The notes below the pieces were generated by a model that was not told the origin of the DNA, did no database searches, and was given only the letters and a program-made list of their open reading frames with translations. A stretch of DNA of 64,000 bases from Lucifuga dentata (lineage: Eukaryota > Chordata > Actinopteri > Ophidiiformes > Bythitidae), in assembly GCA_014773175.1 (NCBI GenBank), contig VXCM01000305.1, positions 183,012-247,011 on the forward strand. The letters are read 5' to 3'. The position numbers were made by a program, and so were the translations under genes. Each line of letters begins with the position of its first letter. Within the stretch, counting starts at the first letter, position 1. Shown here piece by piece: positions 38,800 through 51,500 of the stretch.

Positions 38800-39191
38800 A
38801 AAGACTGCACTGTAATTCCCCATACAGCACTGCATGTATGCATGTACATGGCGTTTCCTATGTTTACATTTCTAATTTTGTATTTTTTTCCTTTGTGATA
38901 TGCAGTGCTGCTTTTTCTTTTCTGTATTGCAATGACATGGTCTGTCAATAAATTACAATAAACAATAAAGGCATAAATGGGAATCTTGTCCAATCTCTTG
39001 CAATCAACACATACAGTAATGTGTCACTTTGTACTGTTGAAATTCATATATTACCATACAGCAAAAGTGCAGCCTTGTGCATTTTCAATCATTGTCATCA
39101 AAACCTTAGCCATAGTTTACATCAGAAAATATTTACAGAGCACACTGTTATATTGACAACATGACTAAGCATTTTGACTATCTTGTTATAA

Positions 39192-39320
39192 ACAATGACA
39201 CAAGGACTTGTCATTCTGATGGCTCTGACATGTTCACTGACATAAAGATTTACTTNACAATGACACAAGGACTTGTCATTCTGATGGCTCTGACATGTTC
39301 ACTGACATAAAGATTTACTT
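39192..39320. repeat. 64-bp perfect duplication around N at 39256
   Basis: Bases 39192-39255 and 39257-39320 are identical. Confidence 0.9.
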
Positions 39321-39396
39321 TTGAGAGATGAACTAAGAATTCTGAGCAAGTTACGGGCTTTTGCAGGTAATGCATTGTGTGGTGCTGTTTGTATGA

Positions 39397-39529
39397 ATTG
39401 TTTCGAGAAATGCACTTACTGTTTTGAAAATGTTAAGGATGATCTGAGAAATGTACCAAAGCNATTGTTTCGAGAAATGCACTTACTGTTTTGAAAATGT
39501 TAAGGATGATCTGAGAAATGTACCAAAGC
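39397..39529. repeat. 66-bp perfect duplication around N at 39463
   Basis: Bases 39397-39462 and 39464-39529 are identical. It duplicates part of the right terminal inverted repeat. Confidence 0.9.
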
Positions 39530-39544
39530 GACTGACAAAAACTG
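39507..39544 (-). repeat. right terminal inverted repeat
   Basis: Inverted match of the left repeat, ending ACTGACAAAAACTG; TA follows. Confidence 0.9.
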
Positions 39545-42500
39545 TAACCATTTATGCAGTGAAGTAATATTCTGAAATTATTTACACACATATTAATGAC
39601 AAACAGTTATTATATACTGTAGATAGTTAACTTGGTGATATGTTTTGACCTTTTTATTTCAATGTCACATAAGAAAAAATACTTTATTTGCCTGTTAGCT
39701 GATCATTTCCATTCATAAAGGTGGCTTCTATGGGTATTGCTATGTTTAGTGATGTCATACTCATGAAGTCGGGGTAGATCATTTTGGTCTGAGTTTCCCA
39801 GTTGGAGCTCCGACTTCAATTGCTGTTCCAACGCATTTTTCCAAGTAGGAAGTTGGAAAAATCTGAGTCCCGAGGTCTGTTGAATGCAGCAATACTTTGG
39901 CATCAGCACTCTGCTGAGACAGGTACAGATCATGCAGCGCAATCTCACCGCTGCTCATGTGGAAGCAGCCTAAGACACAATCCTGGCTGCATACTTTGCT
40001 TTTCATAATTTTGTCTAGCTCTAGAAAGGTTGCCTAGATTTTCCCAAAATTACTTTTTTGTCAGCCAGCAAAAACCCTTCTAAAACAACAGGTGATATGA
40101 CATTCACTGGGACAACACAATGTCTCTCAGATGGAAGCCGTTTCAATAAATGTAACTGTAGAAAGAAAACAATTATGTGAAATACCTTTAAGCAACAGTC
40201 TTTCCAGCATATCAAAGTAAAACACTGTTACCAAGGTCTGCCAATTACCAGAAACAAATGTCTTCACTTCTGAGCAAAGAGCTCTGCTGAACAGCTGCCA
40301 GGGGAATTAACTCACTTCCCTACAGTTTCAGCTGTGTCACATTCTGTCTTTTACAGCGATGGCAGTTGGCATTTTCTCTCCTGAAATATCTACCCTCCCT
40401 GCCCAGGGGAAGCATATCTTCTCTCTAATGTGTGAAAAATCATTTAGCAGCAGTCTAGCTCCCAGCAGGGGAAATAATGTGAAGGGTTGTACAGAGGTCA
40501 AAGATCAAGCTGAATGAGGCAAACAGAGGCAACCCAAAGCAATCATTATTGATCAGTGGCCAAATAGTGTCGTTTGACTGGGTGGTACGCAGACGATCAA
40601 TGGACAATAACATCTACTGTACATGACTGAAAAATCAACAGAGTTAGAAGAAAAAAAAAGAAAAAAGAAAAAGAATGCTTCGCAAGGACACACACACCCT
40701 CTTTGACCAACATCTTCCATGATCGGCTATGCACAAAGTAGGATTTCTCTCCTATGCTTTGCCAGGAGTGAGAGGAGGAATATTCTCAGTTCAGTAGCAC
40801 AGCAACTGATGAGCTGAGCTGGGGCTTGGACTGGGGCTCGTCTCCTCCCAGATTTGGGATAGACTGTGGATTTCAAAGTCAAGAAAGTTCAAAGCTTTGG
40901 TTGGGGAATGTTCAAAAGAACCACAACCAGTCCTGAAGTGGAAGGGAAAGAAGATGGCGGCCGAGCTACTTAAAATCTGCCACAGTCTTCTCTGTTGAGT
41001 TTAGGGTGGCAGAAAGAAGAGGGAAATGTGTAAAAAAGGCAACTGCAGGGGAAAATAAACCTTCCACACTGCTGAGGTTAAGGTGATAAGAGATGCTGAG
41101 CAGGTGGAATTTTGCTGTTATGCTGGTACAAAAACAAAAGTGAGAGAATATGTTTTTGCAGCAAAAATCATGAATAATACAGAATGTAGAACAGCATTTT
41201 CACAGAGATCATCACTACTGTTGGATGTACCACAGAGATCGAATAGCTGAATGTCAATACGTCTTTTGCAATTTATTCTAACTTTTAATTGTGAATAAGA
41301 ACATCAACCTACAAACCTGGGCTTAGTGCATACTATTCCTCTCCCCAGATAAAGCCCTGAGACTGCTAATGTAGCACTTTCTCAGGTATTCACTCTACAC
41401 AATGTCATTCTTTAAAGACAATCAAACCATGGTAACACCCACACCCTTGGGACTATAAGCATCAAAGGAAATTCCACTGATGCTTACTGTCCCAAGGATA
41501 CATGGAAACACCCATGATCCTTGATCCAGGTGGATTCAGAACAATGACATACGAAGTGTGAAGGATCATATCATCCTATTGGGGATTTACTTTTTTAAAA
41601 AGAAATGTAGTCTACGTAAGGACATTGAATGTAAAAGGCTTACGTATGCTGCTTTTACCCAGTTAAGTGACAATGAAAACACAGAACATCTATAACTTCC
41701 ATCCTGATCTTCATAGTTACATTTTTCAAAACAGCAATCATCATTTCTTGGTGTGTTTAAAGGACAAATACCTGAGCTGGAACCCCCACAGACTGTATGT
41801 GATGGTCTTTAAACATGCTGCTGCTAAAGTTGACTTCCTGTAACAGCATCATGGAGGAGCTTGACATCCCTTATTTGGCAATGTTTTGGTTCTATATATT
41901 CATCTGTGTACGTTCCAGTCCATGTCTGAACCCAAAATGAATCCTGAACTTCAAGTTTCAACATCTGAAGGTCGTGATTATGTGTTTTTGTTATTTTATG
42001 TTTCTAAAACAAAAGAAATGACCGTTGGAGTAATTAGCAAACATTCATTTCCTTCTTATTGCCTCTTCCAGTGCAATTACTGATGGTGTACAAATCGTTC
42101 AATTCTAGAACAGAGTTCAAACACAAAACAGACCCACATATTTGGACACAAGTTTACGCAGTTATATGCACACCAACCACTGATGGTAAAAGTTTTGGCC
42201 TGCCTGATGTTGGCAGTCTGCTTTAGGTCTTTAGTGTTGGACTTGGCTCCAGCTAGTGCCTCCCTCTGTTGTTTTTCAGCCTGATTCAGCAGTCCTGTTC
42301 TTTAGAGTTGATCAGCAGAGAACGCAGAGCCTTTAAAATCTCAATGGCCAGAGGGAATGCCAGTTCATCGACTATTATAATGATGGCTGCTCTCTATTGC
42401 ACCCCATCTCTCTCTGCCCTTAGCCATCCTTCCTGTCCCCACTCACTCAGTCTCTCTGTGTCTGTCTGTGTTTCTGTGTTTGTCACTTAACAGGCTGGTG

Positions 42501-42811
42501 TGATTGTATGATGGAATTATGGGAAATGGCACAGAATAAATATGCAAAAGGTTAGAATGGATGGATTAAAAATATTGCTATTTGGCAAACTGTAAACAAA
42601 TATAATCACTGTCACATGCTATAAATTAAAAACTCTTGAGAGAATGAGAATAGCCTTATGCTCAATAGTGAATCATTCTTTCTCAGTACCAGGTTGTAAC
42701 TTAGCTTGCTTTACTAATCAGGTTACATAAAATAGGGGCAGTATACAGAAATTTTTGCTGGTATAATGTTATTGCATGCTTTGTAAACTGAAAAGGAAAG
42801 GGTGGACTCAC

Positions 42812-43633
42812 CTTGAGCTTGTCAAAGCGTTCTGTGAGCGAGGACACCTGGTGATCTCGATGGCGTCCCACTAGCTTGCAGAGTGCACAAATAAGCTGGT
42901 CATCCACCATGCAGTACATGTTGACCTTCTCATTCTCATGCTCCAGACAGGTCAGGCCACGGAGGTGAGTGTCTGACACAGGCTCCACCAGGCGGTGGCT
43001 GGTGAAGGGCTTCTTGTTCGGGTGTGTTGCGCGCAGACAGCGGTCGCAGTACGATACCTCGCATGTCACACACGTCTTGACAGCCTCGCGTGGTGGGTCA
43101 TGCTCACAGAACTGACAACTGATGCGTGGATCCATTGTAGTGACCACCGCTGGGTTGTGGTTAGAGTTGATGTGGTTGGTGTGTGGGTGGGATAGGCTGG
43201 AAGTGGCTGGACTACCACGGGCACTGCTTCCGCTTGTGCCGCTTGTGCCACCACCACCACTGCTGTTGCCTACTGTTCCTGCTATTGTGCCACTAATGGT
43301 GCCACTGTAGGGCCGCTGTGGTTGCAGGCGTCGACTCTCAGTGGGCGAATTGGGGCCGCTAAGGGAGGCCTTTTGAAAGCGGTCAATGATGTTCTGCAGG
43401 GTCACATTTCGCTTGAGGCCCTCCAGGCCGCGGTGGTTCAGCGTAATGACGTAACGACAGGTGGGGCACTGGAAGCCCGAAATTGATTCGAGGGGCTTGC
43501 TGGTGGAGCAGTGAGACACCAGGATGCGGTGGGCACAGTTAAAGCAAAGGCTGTGGGCACAGGGTAAGAGCAGGGGATCTTCAAACAACTCCAGGCAGAT
43601 TGGGCAGGTCAGCTCAGACTCCAGTGTTTCCAT
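42812..43633 (-). CDS. mid2: mid2 coding exon 1: start codon, RING, B-box 1, B-box 2
   Basis: First coding exon of Midline-2 (TRIM1), a RING E3 ubiquitin ligase that binds microtubules. It encodes 274 codons from METLESEL to FDKLK. The RING is C3HC4: C10, C13, C25, H27, C30, C33, C56, C59. B-box 1 uses C173, C176, C188, C191, C196, C199, H204, H213. B-box 2 starts at C229/H232 and runs through C241, C249, C252, H258, H261. Residues 98-172 form a low-complexity Ser/Gly/Thr/His/Asn linker, about 50 residues longer than in mammalian MID1/MID2 as I recall them. The ATG at 43633-43631 is the first after an in-frame TGA in the same exon; an in-frame TTG at 43648 is not needed as a start. The exon ends on a codon boundary at a consensus donor (GTGAGT, 42811-42806), so the intron is phase 0. 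[10 protein letters not shown] and [10 protein letters not shown] favour mid2 over mid1. Confidence 0.96.
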
Positions 43634-43689
43634 TTTCAGTTGAACCAATCTAAAGGTGACATCAAATCCCGCAGAAGCTGGTCAGTTAC
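43634..43689 (-). other. mid2: mid2 5' UTR part of the first coding exon
   Basis: These 56 nt lie between a likely 3' splice site (pyrimidine-rich tract ending CTTCTTGAAG, AG at 43691-43690) and the ATG. They hold an in-frame TGA that fixes METLES as the start. In another frame they are open from the exon edge to a TGA at 43638-43636, 2 nt before the mid2 ATG. MID-family genes are known to have a non-coding first exon spliced to an exon that carries the ATG, which fits. The exact acceptor is inferred from sequence only. Confidence 0.7.
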
Positions 43690-46600
43690 CTTCAAGAAGA
43701 GCAAAAAGATGAGGGATCAGCAAGAGCCATTTTGCAGTTACTTAATAAACAGTGTTTACCAAGGTGTATTTACCAAAGCTTTGAGGGGCAGTGCAGCAAA
43801 ACTTGTACATGACTTATAAATTCATAAAGCCTATGTGAATAATACCAGTCATGAGATTAACCTCAGGTGAGAAAGACAAGGCCTATAAATATTCAATAAA
43901 TCTTGTCTATTTAATCAAGCACACAATTCCTTTTTGCTCACAGTTCAGCCTCCACTTGCATATCTTGAGATCAGGTTGCCTTATTACAATTACTTATAAC
44001 ATGTCATTCTAACTCCATGAGTAACTGAATGGTGGAGAAAGGCGGAAATCTTTTCAGTGAAAACAATGAGAGAGAAAATGAGACAGATATGCAGGAGGGA
44101 AAAAAAAAGGAAGCTGGGGATTTCTGTATTTTTTCTCTCAGAATCCTCGTTTATTTAACAATTTACAATTCCTTGTAGTAACTTCAGCTCAACTAACTCT
44201 TAACTCTAAAGTAAATTAAAAGCCTTATATTGAATACAGTTCATAATTAGGTATCTCTTGCTTGGACATCAGTGTTGCCTTATCATTCCATATCGCTTTT
44301 TGCTTTCATTATCATTTTCCTCGCTCGCTGCTGTCTGTATCAATGTTTCATGGTGCCTATGTTAAAACCAACTGGACTCAACAAAAAACAAGCATTCGAT
44401 CTGAACTTAACTTCTAACATTTAAAGCATTGTCCCAACAACAGTGACAAGAGCGCCTAAAGAACAAAAGACTTGATTGATTTCAGATCCTTCTTCTTTTG
44501 CTCCAAGACCTCCAATTCTCAGCACCTTCAGCCTGCTTATGAAGCGGTCTTCCCTAGGTGGCCATAAAACCACTGACATGAGAAATCACCAATAAATCCC
44601 CTGCACCACCCCATCCTGCTCACTCAGTGGCATACAGCCCAGTGCTCAGTGGCTCTCCTTCCTTTTAAAGAAACAAAGCAAGCACCATGAAACTACAGGA
44701 TTAAACTGGATGACCCCATAGCTGACGGTGACAATTTCATTAAGCAGAGTTGTTTCTGAAAGACTGTCCTCTCTCTCTCTCTGTTAGTCATGCAGGAATT
44801 ACTAATGACTGAATTATGACAAGTTAAGAAGTAGTTTTCACCTCTGGGACAGGATCTCCACTCTGTGAAGCTTAGTTCATTTCATGCATAAATATGACTT
44901 TTTCAGAAAATTCAAGGTTAAAGAGACTCTCAGTAACTCACAGGTAGAAAGCTTTTCAAAAGAAAGAGAGGCAAATACTGAAAGCACACTAACATGATGA
45001 AAATATAATCAAGCTAAACTACAATTGTATTCTTTATTACAAGTATACTTACAAATCAGTCGGTATGGATCACATTAAAACATAAATTCTATGACGATTA
45101 AGGCAATAAATAGATTTTTCAAACATCTTATTACCATCATAAAAAGGTTGAAATAAGCATAAATCAACATCAGTGTATTACATATGTATTAACAGACCTA
45201 CATAATGCAATTTTAAGACAGAAGGGGCATTTTAATTTCAGAATCACAGCATTTTTTAGCTATGCTGACTCTGTTTTTGAAAACCAGGGAGACTTGGTTA
45301 AGTGTATTCTCTCCAAAAAATGAAAATCACACCACTGTCTATTCAGCTAATCATGTTTTAGTTAGCTATGGCCGCAATTAGATATACCTGATTCCAGATA
45401 GATAACGAGATTCACAAGTTGTTGTCCAATCATCATGCTGAAGTGGCAAGGCATTGTCTTCCTTGTCCATTTATTTCACAATGTTAAGTAAGAATGCTTT
45501 TGGCCCAAACTATTATGGTGATGTGACACTGTTCTATTGTTATGTTCACTCAGTAGTGAGCATTAAATTGCATCGTGAACTACCCGTGCCCTTACACCTC
45601 AACTTGTAAACAGGGAAAACAGCCAAAGATGAGCTCATGCAATACAGAGACAGAAGCAGGGCTCAAAGGCTCAAACTCATTTGCCCAAACAATAGTCTCC
45701 TCCCCTAAGCCGCACCATGCAACACAATCAGCCTCCACATCAAGCTGCATTCAAAGCAAACATGATTTGAGCAGCAGCTAAATAGTTGGGAAAGCCACTC
45801 AGCTGAGAAATGTACTCATATGCATGCAGCAGCGTTGTTACAAAATTCATTATCTGGGAAATAAATAAATTACTGCTCACAAGCAATCATGCAGATATTA
45901 CGCTGATAAAAGGCAACAGGCGCTGTGCTTCTGTGCCTGTGTGTGAGGCAGTGTGCATGTGCCTTTGTTTATGAGAAGGTAGTAACTGTGTGAGCATTCG
46001 TCTCTGCCTGCGCCTACGTGCACACATGCACACAATGCCCTTCTGCAACACTCACCTTGACTGCTATTTATCAGATACTTTCTGTAGTTGTTATCACAAA
46101 GTCTGCTTGTGTTAAGGATAAAGAGATCGAGAGCTCAGCGGTAAGCTACATCTGAGTGAGCAAGTAAGGGGTTTCTGCTCCATCAACAATAGGTCTAAAT
46201 AATCTGCACTGTATCAGATAGGAGATAGCCAGGGGAAGGCAAATGGAGATAAAGACAGAAGCAGGATGTGGGGGAGGTGGTGAGGAGACAAGGATGAGGA
46301 GATGATGACCTTTTGTTGACAGGGAAGTTCACTGGCCCCTCAACTTGTAGAGACATACAATTCTCAATACAAATCTTGACCCTTTATTAGTTTTGACTGG
46401 CAGCCATGTCTGAAAGGGATATTTTGTTTCTCATCTAACAAAAAACAAACAAAAAAAAGCTGATGAAAGAGCAACACTTGCCTAACATTTTAGACTTTTT
46501 TTTTGTTTTTGCTACAACAAATTTTATCTGAGATCAGTACTTTCACAAGGAACAGATTTTTCCGTCACTGAGAGCAGCAACGGTTCAGCAACCAGTCCTT

Positions 46601-47169
46601 CAGCACCATGTCTTCTCATTCAGTAAGGTATGACAACAACGGGAAACAAAGCATGCATTCATTAAGCTTCTTGGGATAAACACTGATTCAAGATCATCAG
46701 ACTACATCCTACCACCATATGAACTTCACTCTGGTAATAAGCAGAACTGATAGCTGATATGTAAGAGTCACACTGAAATAAAAAATTGTATTTAATCAGA
46801 ACTGTACAACTTGTAGGTAAAATCAAGTCTGTTAATGGATTATTTTCTACAAATCCAGGCCATCTATTGATCAGTATTTAATAAAGCTGGAGCCACATAA
46901 ATCTTAGTTTCACTTTGCAGTTGCAGACTTGGAAACAATCAGATATATCAACTGTGACAAGTGCCTGACCCTTGTCATGGACTTGTCAGGGACCGTGTTA
47001 ATGTGAGTATGTTTAACAGAGCATGGAAGTATAATTAATACCAAGCTTCAACACACCATCAACAGACCCATTAAGCTTCAGCTATGCCACTCTGGGGAAA
47101 CAATGCTGGATATGATGCGAGCCACTTAGGGAGCAAATTGCTAACTTCATGATAAAGACAGACATGCTG

Positions 47170-47170
<1 letters not shown>

Positions 47171-47207
<37 letters not shown>
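47171..47207. repeat. (CA)n microsatellite
   Basis: About 18 CA units. Confidence 0.9.
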
Positions 47208-47211
<4 letters not shown>

Positions 47212-48328
47212 TTCACCAAAGCACATACACACCCCACATTTAGGAGCACACACTCTCTGTCTCTGTCTCTCTTCCCCTGCCATTCTTGTTAAAGTGAGGT
47301 GTCCCATCTGGAAGAAGAATAGCTTGGGCTGGTGCTTGAGAAAACAAACATAGACACACACACACGCATCGCAGGCGCACACAGTGTCTCAGGCAGTCCC
47401 GCACTCAAACCTAAACAGACATACACAAACACAGATCTGTATGGCGCTTACTCTGATCTAGTGTTGTGCTGATTACCGTAGGAAGGCTTGTTTGTTCCCA
47501 CTCAAGAGCTTTCACTGAACCACAGATGAAAAAACGGGAACATCGGTGATGATTCATTAATCTGTCTGAAGAGGCAAGGCTAGATACACACAGTTTTAGT
47601 CAGTACACAAATACACACTTTCAGACTGTGAATTCTAATATTCATATGCTTCATAAGTTTTCTTTTGATGGCATTAAAAATATGTGCATGCAAAATTATT
47701 TGTAAACAAATAGCTAGTTCAGCCCTGATGTTATTTTAAATGGGCACAGTGGGAATATGGACTGACTGCTAACAAACTTACACAGCTATCACATACAGGT
47801 ATTTACTTTCATGAATAGCATTGAGATAGTAATGACACCGCAATCTATTGTACTCAACCCAATCCCAATCTAAATGCGTTCCAGTGCTTCTACTCAGAAA
47901 AAAAACACAGATACCCATAGCAACTTCAGTGCAATGTAAAAGGTTATCTTTGTTCATAAAAATAATGTTTCACAGCTGTGCAATATGCCAAAACTAAAAA
48001 AACAAAACAAAACAAAACATGAATACTACAAAAGTGATGCAGGGGAAAATCTGTTACCATTCACTATTGCGCCATATTGGTGTGACATCAGCTATGTTCA
48101 TGTCAGATAAGTTAGGCAAGGTGGATCTTGCCCGAGTTTATGACTGGGTATTCCAAGTTGAATGACCATTCCACAGGTTTAACCAGTGTCGCTGTGTTAG
48201 TCAGAAAAAAGGTGTAAACAATGTGGACAATCTAGTTCTGAAAACCAGTCATTCCTCAAAGTATAATTACATGAAAGTAGAGACAATAGCTGAACTGCTG
48301 TTTAACAGACACTTGGCAGTATACATTA

Positions 48329-48504
48329 TGTTTACAAGCACTTTAAAACTTTGATGATAGTCTGATTAGGCAATAAATTAATTTCTTTCAAACGTTATAT
48401 AAACACCATAACTAGACAGAAATCGGGATAAACTGGTGTATGCTTACTCCGAGTAACAGACCTGGATCACGTGATTTTAAATTGATTTACTCAGGCATGT
48501 AAAA
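48329..48504. mobile_element. MITE-like element, copy 1
   Basis: Ends are tgtttacaagcac and, inverted, tttacatgcctgag. Internal blocks ggcaataaatt, tctttcaaa, ccgagtaacagacct and catgtaaa match in reverse complement the copy at 56366-56536. The TTTACATGC-type ends are those of a common fish non-autonomous DNA element; I cannot name the superfamily. Confidence 0.65.
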
Positions 48505-51500
48505 GTTATAATCAGAATAAGCCACCTCTGCATGCATTTCCTCACCAATAAAAATCCCTATAATGCACATAAAGGGAAACTAAACAAGTTGGTTACTCTC
48601 ATCTCCTTACTCTACGTGTCGATCTGGGCTGCAATGGAGTACATATGATTTGGACTGCTAAGCACATTGTAGGTTAGATAACTTATAGGCTGAAAGGTTG
48701 TATCACAGCTGCTGGGGAAAGTGCAGTGTCAAAGGCACGCATGCAGAAGCCATTTTTTTGAGAGATATAGGAAGGGCCATGCTGAGGTGCAACGAGAGCT
48801 AGATGCTGGACATCTATCAAGGAGGCTTTTTCCCCGAGTGTCAAGCAGAACAACGGATTACTTCCAGCATAGGCCATGCTTAGTGCAAAGTAGATTACAC
48901 AGGTAAACATTGACAAGTACCATGCATACATTCACATCCATATGTTCCCTAGCACATGCATGTAGACAGGCAGCGCCATCAGCCTTCATCAGCGGCTACT
49001 GACTCAACACTGACCATCTCTAGTGTATCATCAGTTTTCTCTTGTCAAATGATCTAAAATCTCAGACCCCCACAGCTTCCTCAGCTCCAATACTCTCTTT
49101 TCCAAGTGTGAATCTATCCATTTTGGTGGAAGCCGTCAATCACAGTAAAGGAAGAGCAGCAGGAATTCACATAGTCGAGGTTTAAAGGCTCCAGAGAACA
49201 AGACAACAAAAGCAGCAGGGAGTCAGCAGACTTCCTTTTGCCACAGCTTTGGAAAATGTGGCCTGAGTCACAGCCATCTTTATCCCAGTGGGACACTGCA
49301 GTTGGAAAAAACTAAAATAAACACTTGTATTTTCAATATAGGGAAAATCTCATCACTTAATAGAAACTATTTTTGTGGAAAATCTGCTTTTTAAAATAAG
49401 GGACAGTAATGACGTTTGTGTTTCAGTGTCGATATCACAATTTCCATAATGTTCATGGTTCTTGGAGCGCAGTGGGAAGCGAGCAAAGAACGTCATTCCT
49501 ATCACAGATAGTTCCAGATTTAATTCCAAACTTTTAGTCTGAAAGCATCTATGACTGTAGTCACACTGCAGTCAGCACTCTACATTAGGACAATGTCAGC
49601 TGGTTTTATGTAGGCCTGCCACAGACCAGCAGGTTGATTCTCACACTGATTCCGAGTTAAACAAAGACAGATGCTGTTCAGCTGACAAATCCAGCCTGCA
49701 TTCTCTGACCTCAGTCTGCTGTGCTGTTGTTATGCACTCAGCATTCCTCAAATCATTCTGAACAGGGAAAAGGTTAAATATGCTAATATGCTATTACACT
49801 AGCTTGCTCATTGGAAAAGTGTAACACATTAAATTAAACAGCTGCCTTGCAGAAAAAAATAAAATAAAATAATATATATATAGATATAATAGAGTTTGAT
49901 TTTTTTTTGTAAAACATGACACAGCTGTCAGTTTGATTTCTGTACATGTGTCTTTGCAAAAGAAGCAGTTCTCTTTCATTATTTTATGAGGTAACATAAT
50001 ACCATGGCTGAAGCCATCATTAGTTTTTCCACAGACAATGGCTAGCCTGTTTGTCTGATGTTGGTAAATTACAGACCCTAACACATTTTGGTGAGACACA
50101 GGTACCAATCAAGAGTGAACACATTAAATGACTCATAAACCTGCGTAACATAATGCTGCTTTATGAATACTTTCATTAATAATTGTGTCAGCAAATAGAA
50201 ATGTCAAGCCCTCACCCTGAAACATGGTATTTCCCCTAATCGCCACAGCTGAGCTCTTAACCTAAACAGAAAGGGGACATTGAATGCATGCAAAGGAATT
50301 TAGTTGCGTAAGTGGATTGAAATGCTTGCATTTTTTGGAGGGCAAGTCATTTTACAGATTGAGATTAAAAATACCCACAGGCATAAGAAGTAGTGCTGAG
50401 CTTTGCCAGATGCAAAGTTCTTCTACATTATGGTTTAGGAAAGCAGAAACAGCAGTTCCCAAAATGAGAGCCATTCAGTTGACTAGAACACACCAAAACT
50501 GTACATGGAATCATGTTGTCTATTACACTTGCCATTTTGCATTTCTGTGACAAGGACCGTGTGTTCCAGTACAGCAGGACAAACGTATGAGAAAGTAGCC
50601 TGAGTTCCTTTTTCCACCCCATTCACATTCTGTTTCCCTTCATTTGTCCCTCTTTATTTCTCTTCTTCCTCTACTCTCACTTTTCTTCCTGTCTCCGCTT
50701 GCCCAATCTTTCCTCTCTCCCTCTCTTACTCGTCTTTTCCGGCCTTTCTCTGGTCCTCAGTGGAGGCTGGTTTCATCAAACATGTGATTCCTATTCACAG
50801 AATGTAAACAGTAATGCAGCCAAGCCAATGTTTCCATTTCACATTTAGTGCAGTTCAACAGGCTAGCTTAAGCTTAACCCTTTCACTGCTGTACTGCAGA
50901 CCGCTCCTGTTTCAAAACTATATAATTTCAACGTATACCTAGTGAAATATACCGCATCTTGTCACTTCTCAAGAAATTATGTTGCTGAGACATTATATCA
51001 AATTTGCTTTATCATGTCATATCAAATGCTATCACCATTACGCTTATCAACAGGTTAATATGCTGTGCTTGGACTGCCTGTGAGAGCCTTTCTAAGTGAA
51101 GAATTTCACATTTGTAGAGTATTTTCAACAAAATCCACTTTTTCAGTTACCTAGCAAGCATCTGACAGGCTTCAAGGTCAGCCTGCACTCTTCCACCACA
51201 TCAGCAGAAGATGAAACAGGCAGCCGACAGAGCAGTGACTCATCCTACCAATTAGCTCCTCCATTGCCTGGTTAGCAAAAACACTGGATGGCACAAGTTA
51301 CGGTATTTCACCTCAATACGGTGTCTCATTACTGTATGACATAATATTGCAGAACTTCTATATTGGCATGGGGTGAGGGCAGGCGTGTTGGTTTCACTAT
51401 TGACTTTTTTACAGTAACTGCTTACCTTGAACTATAACTTAGCATTATTATCATCATTTACCTATCATTTTCGATTAAAAACATATAGGTTACACAATTT

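Larger units (their letters stand above)
37788..39544 (+). mobile_element. Tc1/mariner-superfamily (IS630-like) transposon, internally deleted
   Basis: Terminal inverted repeats at 37788-37825 and 39507-39544 match at 37 of 38 bases (CAGTTTTTGTCAG at the outer ends), with weaker pairing about 25 bp further in. They are flanked by TA on both sides (37786-37787, 39545-39546), the target duplication of this superfamily. Between them lie an N-terminal transposase piece and an intact C-terminal piece, but no catalytic middle. The 1757-bp length includes three N-flanked artificial duplications, so the true element is shorter. Without the DDE core it cannot encode an active enzyme. Confidence 0.85.
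37515..39891. mobile_element. older inverted-repeat element carrying the nested Tc1/mariner-type element
   Basis: Left end tgctgtgttcaagctacctc (37515) followed by cagatttttc matches, inverted, the right end near 39826-39891 (tgctgcattcaacagacctc in reverse complement, followed by cagatttttcc). Internal sequence repeats cgacttc motifs, as in common fish hAT-like non-autonomous elements. I could not find a target-site duplication. Without the insertion the element would be about 620 bp. Confidence 0.6.

Noticed and set aside
42701..42811. Coding continuation after FDKLK ([12 protein letters not shown]...)
   Set aside because: This is read-through into the intron after a consensus GTGAGT donor, and it has no family similarity. 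The real continuation is QTLENN at 16614.
43634..43648. Extended mid2 start giving five extra residues before METLES
   Set aside because: The upstream codon at 43648-43646 is TTG, not ATG, and an in-frame TGA lies further upstream in the same exon. METLESEL is the conserved family N-terminus.
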